This document shows, one piece after another, positions 1 to 4,339 of a stretch of 5,994 bases of DNA. Position 1 is the stretch's first letter. Each line of letters opens with the position of its first letter. Source of the DNA: an uncultured Synergistia bacterium (GTDB lineage: Bacteria; Eremiobacterota; SpSt-956; JAKJGF01); NCBI GenBank assembly GCA_937888925.1, contig CALARM010000396.1, forward strand, positions 1 through 5,994, given 5' to 3'. Below the pieces are notes generated by a model. That model searched no databases, was not told the DNA's origin, and worked only from the letters and a program-made list of their open reading frames with translations. The translations under genes and the position numbers were made by a program.

Positions 1-2
1 TA

Positions 3-1391
3 ATAATTATTTCTCTAATAATTATAGCATATATTCACAGAGTTTCAATAAGGCGAGTGCAGAACCCAGACCTGAGAATTGATAATAAAAGTGTTCTCGT
101 AGTAGATGAATATCAGGATATAGGAGAAGATGAATTTAATCTCTTAAATACGATAATAAAACAGGCTGAAGAAATAAGGGTGGTAGTCGTAGGTGATGAT
201 GATCAGAATATATATGAATTCAGAGGTTCTTCCTCCAGATATATGAAAGAATTCAAGGAAAAATACAATGCCGTAACCTACTATCTGGATACAAATTACA
301 GGAGTAAATCAAATATCGTTGAGTTTTCAAACCTTTATCTGAAATGTCTTTCCGAAAGAATGAAAAAAGATGTTACGCTCCGGTCAAATACAAAAGATAA
401 CGGCTTTGTTAAAATTGTAAAATACAGATCCGAATATATGATAATGCCTCTGGTAGAGCATATTGTTCCTGCCGAATTGCATGGAACAACGGCAGTTTTA
501 AAGGGTACTAATGAAGAAACCATGCTTGTTGAAACACTCTTAAAACAGAGAGGAATTCCGGCAAAACTGATACTCTCAGATGAAGGTTTTCCTTTGAAGA
601 ACCTTGTAGAACTGAGAACTTTTACTCATTATATCGCAAAAGAGGTTACAGACGAACTGGGTCTTATAACTGAAGATATCTGGAATAAAGCCAGAGAAAA
701 GATTATAACGGATTATAACAGATCTGCTCAAATGGCTCTTGTTCTTGACATTATCCGCAGATTTGAAAAAGTAAATCCCAGAAAATTTAAATCGGAATGG
801 AAAAGTTACACCGAAGAAATAAGGATAGAAGAGTTTTATTTCCCTGATAAGGATATTATACTTGTATCTACCACGCATAAGGCAAAGGGGAAAGAATTTG
901 ATAATGTATTTTTACTGTTGAAAAATTATGCTTTAACCACTGATGAAAAAAAAAGAGTCCTTTATGTGGCAATTACGAGAACAAAAGAGAAGCTATTTAT
1001 CCATACAAACCATGATTGTTTTGATAAGTTGACTGTGAAAGATTTCGTTGTCCGGTATGATAATCAGGATTATGGCAGGCCGGAATGTATTGTCATACCG
1101 TTAACCCTCAGGGATGTTAATCTGAATTTCCAGAAGAATCAGCTTAATGCGATAAGAAAAATACAGGCCGGAGATGAATTAATATCGAATGACTGTAATT
1201 TTCTCCGGGATAAAGATAAGAACATATCGATAAAATACTCAAAATCCTTTGAAGGAAGGCATAAGCATATACTGGAAAAAGATTATCATGTAGATAAAGC
1301 AGAAGTAAGCTATATTGTGGTATGGATGGATACAGAAGAAAATAAGGAATACAGGATTCTGTCGCCTAAAATATCATATATAAAGAACTGA
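3..1391 (+). CDS. UvrD/Rep-like superfamily 1 DNA helicase, C-terminal part (5' incomplete)
   Basis: This is the C-terminal part of an ATP-dependent superfamily 1 helicase. Counting from the GTG at 57, the visible motifs are VVDEYQD (motif II, Walker B, residues 15-21), GDDDQNIYEFRGS (motif III, 46-58), NYRS (motif IV region, 80-83), STTHKAKGKEFDNVFLL (motif V, about 271-287) and RVLYVAITRTKEKL (motif VI, about 300-313). The Walker A motif and motif Ia, which lie upstream of motif II in this family, are absent. The frame stays open from 57 back to base 3, and GTG 57 has no well-placed Shine-Dalgarno site, so I treat the gene as entering from outside the window. The GDDDQNIYEFRGS and HKAKGKEFDNV variants recall the UvrD-like half of long RecQ-UvrD fusion helicases; this is from memory and a RecQ half cannot be seen. 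About 75 residues follow motif VI, including a charged, basic tail. It may act in DNA repair or in a defence or mobile-element context. Helicase assignment is secure; subfamily and intactness are not. Confidence 0.85.
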   Translation: MIISLIIIAYIHRVSIRRVQNPDLRIDNKSVLVVDEYQDIGEDEFNLLNTIIKQAEEIRVVVVGDDDQNIYEFRGSSSRYMKEFKEKYNAVTYYLDTNYRSKSNIVEFSNLYLKCLSERMKKDVTLRSNTKDNGFVKIVKYRSEYMIMPLVEHIVPAELHGTTAVLKGTNEETMLVETLLKQRGIPAKLILSDEGFPLKNLVELRTFTHYIAKEVTDELGLITEDIWNKAREKIITDYNRSAQMALVLDIIRRFEKVNPRKFKSEWKSYTEEIRIEEFYFPDKDIILVSTTHKAKGKEFDNVFLLLKNYALTTDEKKRVLYVAITRTKEKLFIHTNHDCFDKLTVKDFVVRYDNQDYGRPECIVIPLTLRDVNLNFQKNQLNAIRKIQAGDELISNDCNFLRDKDKNISIKYSKSFEGRHKHILEKDYHVDKAEVSYIVVWMDTEENKEYRILSPKISYIKN

Positions 1392-1469
1392 TAAAGAATG
1401 GGCATAATAGAGAAAAATATTGATTGGAAGCAGTTTGTTGGCTGTTAATTTAAAATCTTCTTATAAAAT

Positions 1470-1486
1470 ATTACCTTAAAGGTAAT
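1470..1486. promoter_or_regulatory. Perfect palindrome, candidate operator of the toxin-antitoxin operon
   Basis: ATTACCTT-A-AAGGTAAT is a perfect inverted repeat with 8-base arms and a one-base centre. It ends 7 bases before the proposed -35 box of the downstream operon. HigA-type antitoxins repress their own operon by binding such palindromes through a dimer of helix-turn-helix domains, so the fused antitoxin encoded at 1904-3022 is the natural candidate binder. The symmetry is directly visible; the regulatory role is inferred. Confidence 0.5.
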
Positions 1487-1493
1487 TTAGCAG

Positions 1494-1522
1494 TTGCAAA
1501 TTTTTCTTAATTCCTATATAAT
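1494..1522 (+). promoter_or_regulatory. Sigma70-type promoter of the toxin-antitoxin operon
   Basis: TTGCAA (1494-1499) and a perfect TATAAT (1517-1522) are separated by exactly 17 bases. Transcription would start near 1529, giving a leader of about 58 bases before the toxin ATG. No other good promoter is apparent between the helicase stop and the toxin gene, so the operon looks independently transcribed. Confidence 0.65.
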
Positions 1523-1543
1523 ATTATTGAGAGATTGTATGAC

Positions 1544-1564
1544 TTTCAATAATAGGAGTTGAAA
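1544..1564. promoter_or_regulatory. Short inverted repeat in the toxin leader, with AGGAG in the loop
   Basis: TTTCAA (1544-1549) and TTGAAA (1559-1564) flank the 9-base loop TAATAGGAG. It lies just downstream of the predicted transcription start, so it could be a second operator half-site pair or a small RNA hairpin. The AGGAG in the loop is too far (28 bases) from the ATG at 1587 to be its ribosome-binding site. The repeat is short and could be chance in AT-rich DNA. Confidence 0.25.
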
Positions 1565-1586
1565 TCAGGGAGTATAGAATATACAG

Positions 1587-1898
1587 ATGGATGTGGATTT
1601 CAGAAATAATAATCTTGTTGAACTGTATGAAACAGGCAGGAATAAAAAATATAAACTTCAGCCAAATATTCTCAGGAAATTCTTTATGAGAATTCAGGAA
1701 CTGGAAGCTGCTAAAGATATTCATGACCTGTGGAAAAAACCTTCTCTCAATTTTGAAAGATTACATGGATTTAAGAACAGATATTCTCTGAGGTTACAGG
1801 ACAAATGGAGGCTTGAAATTGAAATCGAATGGGAAAATGAAGAACAGACGGAAGGAACTGTTTATATTGTGGAACTTTCATCACATTACGGGAGGTGA
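1587..1898 (+). CDS. higB: HigB/RelE-type toxin of a type II toxin-antitoxin system
   Basis: A 103-residue protein with the size and layout of HigB/RelE/ParE-superfamily toxins, ribosome-dependent mRNA interferases that cut mRNA during translation. It has a helical N-terminal half (about residues 25-55) followed by the family's strand-rich core: HGFKNRYSLRLQDKWRLEIEIEW (residues 60-82), with Arg65, Arg69 and Arg75 as likely RNA-contacting or catalytic basic residues, then VYIVELSSHYGR ending in the usual His-Tyr-Gly. The ATG at 1587 is chosen because an in-frame TAG lies at 1575-1577. Its Shine-Dalgarno is weak: AGGGAG at 1567-1572 sits 14 bases upstream, which would limit toxin translation compared with the antitoxin. 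Its TGA (1896-1898) begins inside the antitoxin's ribosome-binding region, so the two are translationally linked. The toxin-first order is typical of hig loci. A family call is safe; mRNA cleavage by this protein is inferred. Confidence 0.88.
   Translation: MDVDFRNNNLVELYETGRNKKYKLQPNILRKFFMRIQELEAAKDIHDLWKKPSLNFERLHGFKNRYSLRLQDKWRLEIEIEWENEEQTEGTVYIVELSSHYGR
1891..1895 (+). promoter_or_regulatory. Strong ribosome-binding site fixing the antitoxin start at ATG 1904
   Basis: GGAGG lies at the very end of the toxin gene, 8 bases before ATG 1904. The in-frame GTG at 1895 would overlap this site and so cannot be its start, which makes ATG 1904 the supported choice. The site is much better than the toxin's own, consistent with antitoxin excess. 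Confidence 0.8.
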
Positions 1899-1903
1899 GA
1901 AAA

Positions 1904-3022
1904 ATGATTAAAAAATATAAACCTTTTATGATTATACCACCCGGTGAATTTATAAAGGAGGAAATGGAAGAAAGAAACTGGGATCAATATGACCTGTCCC
2001 AGGTTCTTGGAGTTTCTCCAAAGACTGTAAGCAAACTGATAAATAATAAACAGGCAATTACTATAGAAACGGCAAGACTTCTCGGTAAGGCTTTCGGGCA
2101 GTCTCCCGATTACTGGATTAATCTGCAGAATAATTATTTACTTCATAAACTTGAAAAGACGGGTGAAGAGACAGATGTGGAACAGAGAGCGCTTATTTAT
2201 AGCTATATGCCGGTAAATGAATTATATAGAAAAGGCTGGATAAAATCTATAAAACCTGTAAGTGCTCTGGAAAATGAAATAAAAAAGTTTTTCAGGATGG
2301 ATAATCTGGATTTTTCTATCTTTGAGCAGATATGCCTTCCTGCTTTCAGAAAATCGGAAGCTTATAATAAATATAATGAATACCATGCTTTCGCATGGTT
2401 TCAGATGGCAAAGAACTGTGCCGAATATTATAAAGTCAATAATTATAAAAGTGAGAATCTGGAAAAACTTGCAGGAGAACTTTATAGATATACAGTAATT
2501 CCTGAAGGTGTTGAAAAGTTCATTGAAGCTCTTAATGATTCAGGCGTCAAGTTCTTTATCCTTGACCATCTTCCTGAAACTTATATAGACGGCGCATCAT
2601 TCTTTCATAATGAAAATCCTGTTATTGTATATACAAAAAGACTTGATAGAATAGATAACTTCTGGTTTATCGTATCCCATGAGATAGCCCATATCCTGAA
2701 ACACCTCAAAGGGCCGGAGGATTTTTTTATTGATATTGATGCCGAACAGGACGACAGGCAGAGACAGCAGGAAATAGAGGCAGATGAATTTGCCCTTCAG
2801 GTTATAAAGGAAAAAGAAATTATTCGATATTGCAGACCTTATACTTATAAGTCTCACAGGCTTATTTCAGATTGTGAGAGAGAACTGAATATTAACAGCG
2901 GGATTATAGTGGGAGTTTTACAGCACAGAGGAATGGTTTCCCGGAAGAATTTGAACAGGTATAAATATAAGGTTTCCGGGCTGGTGCCGGAGAAATACTT
3001 TATGAAAAACCTGAAACAGTAA
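1904..3022 (+). CDS. HigA-type antitoxin fused to an ImmA/IrrE (COG2856) zinc metallopeptidase
   Basis: This 372-residue protein is over three times longer than a simple HigA (about 100 residues). Residues about 10-80 match the HigA/XRE antitoxin pattern: IPPGEFIKEEMEERNW, a helix-turn-helix DLSQVLGVSPKTVSKLINNKQAIT (about 28-51), then ETARLLGKAFGQSPDYWINLQ. After a helical linker, the C-terminal half carries an ImmA/IrrE-type metallopeptidase signature: FIVSHEIAHILKH with His259, Glu260 and His263 as zinc ligands and catalytic Glu, followed by EIEADEFA with Glu292 as the probable third ligand. In known ImmA/IrrE proteins this domain cleaves a partner repressor. Here it sits in the same chain as the DNA-binding antitoxin, so self-cleavage or stress-triggered release of repression is possible but unproven. 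It follows the toxin with 5 bases between toxin stop and this ATG. Both domains keep their key residues and the gene looks intact. Similar HTH-plus-peptidase antitoxins are annotated elsewhere, so the architecture is uncommon rather than new. Confidence 0.88.
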   Translation: MIKKYKPFMIIPPGEFIKEEMEERNWDQYDLSQVLGVSPKTVSKLINNKQAITIETARLLGKAFGQSPDYWINLQNNYLLHKLEKTGEETDVEQRALIYSYMPVNELYRKGWIKSIKPVSALENEIKKFFRMDNLDFSIFEQICLPAFRKSEAYNKYNEYHAFAWFQMAKNCAEYYKVNNYKSENLEKLAGELYRYTVIPEGVEKFIEALNDSGVKFFILDHLPETYIDGASFFHNENPVIVYTKRLDRIDNFWFIVSHEIAHILKHLKGPEDFFIDIDAEQDDRQRQQEIEADEFALQVIKEKEIIRYCRPYTYKSHRLISDCERELNINSGIIVGVLQHRGMVSRKNLNRYKYKVSGLVPEKYFMKNLKQ

Positions 3023-3196
3023 ATTATTACCTGGGTGAGCATAAATAATGCATATTTACTTTTCGTGATGCGTAACATTTAACGAGTGACGGGAGGAAAC
3101 AATTTATTACATGCTCAGTTCAGTAAGTATTTTTTCATTTATCCCATAAAATTTCAATAAAACCACTATTAGTGTCTCATTCTGGGAGAAAACCCC

Positions 3197-3211
3197 TCGC
3201 CTTTCAGGCGA
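3197..3211. repeat. Hairpin TCGCCT-TTC-AGGCGA
   Basis: A perfect 6-base-pair stem with a 3-base loop, preceded by AACCCC and followed by AGACTTCAGTTT. There is no T-run after it, so it is not a typical intrinsic terminator. It could be the left subterminal hairpin of the proposed small element. Confidence 0.5.
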
Positions 3212-3237
3212 AGACTTCAGTTTAATAATGGGTTCAG

Positions 3238-3271
3238 GTTGTCTCCGAACTGCGAAGTAGTCGGAGGCAAC
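3238..3271. repeat. Long hairpin with 11-base-pair stem and 12-base loop
   Basis: GTTGTCTCCGA (3238-3248) pairs with TCGGAGGCAAC (3261-3271). All 11 positions pair, with one G-T wobble (3242 with 3267). The retained wobble fits selection on RNA rather than on a DNA palindrome, though one site proves nothing. It is not followed by a T-run. It sits inside the proposed element and could be part of a structured RNA. Confidence 0.55.
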
Positions 3272-3404
3272 AGGGTTTGAGTAAGGTCTTTATGTATTTC
3301 TTTAGGTTAAAGATATTACTAATAAATCTCATTATGTTCCAGATTGAGTTATAAATTGATATGTTGGAATAAAGAATAATCTGAAAGAGTTAACTTAATG
3401 CTCA

Positions 3405-3420
3405 GTCGACTTAAGTCGAC
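3405..3420. repeat. Perfect 16-base palindrome GTCGACTTAAGTCGAC
   Basis: The sequence equals its own reverse complement over 16 bases, without a loop. Its core CGACTTAAGTCG differs at one base from the core of the next hairpin (CGACTTGAGTCG at 3438-3449), which starts 10 bases downstream. The pair therefore looks like a duplicated protein-recognition or hairpin unit. Confidence 0.6.
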
Positions 3421-3429
3421 CCATCTCGT

Positions 3430-3460
3430 AAACCCACCGACTTGAGTCGGTGGTGGGTTT
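3430..3460. repeat. Bulged hairpin AAACCCACCGACTT / GAGTCGGTGGTGGGTTT
   Basis: The inner arms ACCGACT (3436-3442) and AGTCGGT (3445-3451) and the outer arms AAACCC (3430-3435) and GGGTTT (3455-3460) all pair. Three extra bases (GGT, 3452-3454) bulge on the right side; GGTGGGTTT can also pair directly with AAACCCACC. Imperfect hairpins with extrahelical bases are the hallmark of IS200/IS605 ends. It could act as a bidirectional terminator, but no T-run follows on the plus strand. Confidence 0.55.
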
Positions 3461-3565
3461 AGTTAAATTTAGTCAAACTTTTAGTTAAACTTTAATCGGA
3501 TATGTCGATAAAATAAGGATTTGTATCCATTCAACTTTAGCTAAACTTTACAATCTTCAGTTAAA
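3458..3565. repeat. Five-copy TTTAG(T/C)(T/C)AAA decamer array
   Basis: Copies are TTTAGTTAAA (3458-3467), TTTAGTCAAA (3468-3477), TTTAGTTAAA (3480-3489), TTTAGCTAAA (3536-3545) and TTCAGTTAAA (3556-3565). Copies 2 to 5 are each followed by CT or CTT-like bases (CTT, CTTTA, CTTTA, CTA). Copy 4 is a perfect palindrome and the others are near-palindromes. Starts are 10, 12, 56 and 20 bases apart, so the first three could line up on about one face of the helix. The array could be iteron-like protein-binding sites or remains of a mobile element end. AT-rich DNA gives such words by chance, but five copies in 108 bases is striking. Confidence 0.55.
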
Positions 3566-3584
3566 CTATGAAAGAATTCAGGAA

Positions 3585-3597
3585 AACCGGCCCGGTT
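3585..3597. repeat. Short inverted repeat AACCGG-C-CCGGTT
   Basis: Perfect 6-base arms around a single C. It is locally GC-rich within AT-rich DNA. No T-run follows and no clear role can be assigned; an operator half of the downstream module is one possibility. Confidence 0.3.
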
Positions 3598-3672
3598 AAA
3601 TAAATCTCAGGGAGCATGTAACGTCAACAGATCTTTATTCCGTACCGGCCAGTATGCCATAACTCATGTTCG

Positions 3673-3698
3673 GACTTGAATTTGTTACAAATTCAGTC
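3673..3698. promoter_or_regulatory. Inverted repeat overlapping the DUF433/DUF5615 promoter, candidate operator
   Basis: GACT-T-GAATTTG (3673-3684) and CAAATTCAGTC (3688-3698) form 11 paired positions around TTA, with one unpaired T at 3677. The repeat covers the -35 box and the whole spacer of the promoter at 3676-3704. A protein bound here would block RNA polymerase. The obvious candidate is the antitoxin or antitoxin-toxin complex encoded downstream; that is inferred. Confidence 0.5.
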
Positions 3699-3704
3699 TA
3701 TACT
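3676..3704 (+). promoter_or_regulatory. Sigma70-type promoter of the DUF433-DUF5615 module
   Basis: TTGAAT (3676-3681) and TATACT (3699-3704) are exactly 17 bases apart. Transcription would begin near 3711, leaving a leader of about 24 bases that ends in the AGGGGTGA ribosome-binding site (3723-3730), well placed for ATG 3735. Confidence 0.6.
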
Positions 3705-3734
3705 GGAGAAGAGAATTGAAAAAGGGGTGATTTT

Positions 3735-3983
3735 ATGCCTGACATAGATTGGAGAAAATTTATTCATTCAGACCCCGGTATTTTACTTGGTAAACCTGTG
3801 GTAAAAGGTACAAGGTTATCTGTAGAATTTATCCTGGGATTATTTGCTAAAGGGTGGACTGAAGAACAGATAATAGAAAATTATCCTACATTAACAAAAG
3901 AAAATCTTCGTGCCGTGTTCATTTTTGTTATGGAATGTATGAAAGAAGAACATATCTATGAGTTACCTGCGGAGGTTGCTTGA
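3735..3983 (+). CDS. DUF433 family antitoxin
   Basis: An 82-residue protein matching DUF433 along its length: an N-terminal IDWRKFIHSDPGILLGKPVVKGTRLSVEFIL (residues 4-34) with the family's GKPVVKGTR signature (19-27), then KGWTEEQIIENYPTLTKENLRAVFIFVMECMKE (39-71), the helix-turn-helix-like second half. Members are about 70-110 residues, so it is full length. DUF433 proteins are paired with PIN-like nucleases and are regarded as the DNA-binding antitoxins of VapBC-like modules. The ATG follows AGGGGTGA with 7 bases after the G-run. The stop overlaps the next start (TGATG), which indicates translational coupling. Its own promoter and overlapping inverted repeat suggest self-repression. If the partner toxin has been inactivated by the IS, this antitoxin may now be an orphan. 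Family call secure, function inferred. Confidence 0.9.
   Translation: MPDIDWRKFIHSDPGILLGKPVVKGTRLSVEFILGLFAKGWTEEQIIENYPTLTKENLRAVFIFVMECMKEEHIYELPAEVA
3971..3975 (+). promoter_or_regulatory. Ribosome-binding site fixing the DUF5615 start at ATG 3983
   Basis: GGAGG within the end of the DUF433 gene lies 7 bases before ATG 3983. The TTG at 3980 is in frame but would be only 4 bases from the site, so ATG 3983, which shares its A with the upstream TGA, is preferred. Confidence 0.75.
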
Positions 3984-4339
3984 TGAATTTTCTTGCGAAT
4001 GAAAATTTCCCCCTTGTCAGTATCAGATTTTTAAGGAATGCCGGTTATAAAGTTATAAGTGTAATTGAAGAAACTCCGGGGGCAAAAGATATAGAGGTTT
4101 TGAAAAGGGCAAATCAGGAAAAACTGATCATATTGACTTTTGATCGAGATTACGGAGAATTAATCTATAAATATAAGTTACCTGTTCCTTACGGTTTATT
4201 ATATTTTCGATTTGCACCTGAAACACCTGAAGACCCTGGCAGGATTTTATTAAGAATATTACGGGAAGGCACTGTACCGGGGGTGCATTCCCAAATTGTA
4301 GATCATCATGCAGCCTTCCTAATATCTTTGATTTCATAG
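3983..4339 (+). CDS. DUF5615 PIN-like toxin with its C-terminus replaced by IS sequence
   Basis: The first 99 to 100 residues are a typical DUF5615 (PIN-like, Mut7-C related) nuclease: FLANENFPLVSIRFLRNAGYKVISV (3-27), PGAKDIEVLKRA (32-43), LIILTFDRDYGELIYKYKLP (48-67) with the acidic residues Asp54, Asp56 and Glu59, and GLLYFRF (71-77). The NEN variant of the N-terminal acidic motif also occurs in family members I recall, so it is not evidence of decay by itself. Such proteins are presumed RNA-cleaving toxins partnered by DUF433. The insertion sequence begins at 4281, inside codon 100, so residues 101-118 (VHSQIVDHHAAFLISLIS) are encoded by the IS inverted repeat and the end of the transposase gene read in the opposite direction. 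The usual ending, a strand plus a basic R-x-R-type tail, is missing. The gene is therefore probably a 3'-disrupted toxin, stable or not. It overlaps the convergent transposase gene by 34 bases. Confidence 0.82.
   Translation: MNFLANENFPLVSIRFLRNAGYKVISVIEETPGAKDIEVLKRANQEKLIILTFDRDYGELIYKYKLPVPYGLLYFRFAPETPEDPGRILLRILREGTVPGVHSQIVDHHAAFLISLIS
4281..4303. repeat. Left terminal inverted repeat of the IS
   Basis: It starts GGGTGCATTCCCAAA, an exact 15-base match to the reverse complement of the right end; the match continues to 23 bases with two mismatches (4296 and 4298). It lies 2 bases beyond the transposase stop codon and inside the toxin frame. Confidence 0.9.

Larger units (their letters stand above)
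3190..3475. mobile_element. Possible IS200/IS605-type remnant or palindrome-associated small element
   Basis: A hairpin at the left (3197-3211, followed by GACTTCAGT) and a bulged hairpin at the right (3430-3460, core CGACTTGAGTCG) bracket about 270 bases without a gene. IS200/IS605 elements have no terminal inverted repeats; instead each end carries a subterminal imperfect hairpin recognised by the Tyr transposase TnpA, and their right ends often have a C-rich/G-rich hairpin around a GACTTNAGTC-like core. Gene-less derivatives with such ends are known as palindrome-associated elements. No tnpA or tnpB relic is readable here and element boundaries cannot be set, so this is a structural resemblance only. 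A structured noncoding RNA locus is the main alternative. Confidence 0.33.
3023..3734. other. 712-base gene-free interval rich in hairpins and short repeats
   Basis: No reading frame here has credible coding character; the longest ATG-led frames are about a dozen codons, such as those at 3110 and 3229. The first 160 bases show nothing clear, and no strong terminator is visible after the antitoxin stop, only GCAT-AAATA-ATGC followed by a loose T-rich stretch. From about 3190 the interval holds four hairpins, an array of TTTAG(T/C)(T/C)AAA-like decamers and a promoter with an overlapping inverted repeat, each listed separately. This amount of symmetry is far more than spacer DNA would need. Confidence 0.7.

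Noticed and set aside
1895..1897. GTG as start of the long antitoxin
   Set aside because: It overlaps the GGAGG that serves ATG 1904, so it has no usable ribosome-binding site.
3036..3065. Intrinsic terminator GCAT-AAATA-ATGC after the antitoxin gene
   Set aside because: The stem has only four pairs and the following sequence is not a continuous T-run.
3110..3148. Twelve-codon ORF after GGGAGG
   Set aside because: The spacing from the purine-rich site to the ATG is about 13 bases or more and the peptide has no recognisable features.
3193..3271. CRISPR array or riboswitch
   Set aside because: There are no regularly spaced direct repeats, and the hairpins do not match a riboswitch class I can recognise; the next downstream gene is over 450 bases away.
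3998..4006. Asn6 in FLANENFP read as loss of the first catalytic Asp of the PIN-like toxin
   Set aside because: Other DUF5615 proteins I recall carry the same NEN form, so it is probably a subgroup variant and not decay.
4306..4339. Toxin C-terminus encoded in antisense to the transposase end as a deliberate gene overlap
   Set aside because: The overlap begins at the IS inverted repeat, so insertion into the toxin gene explains it more simply.
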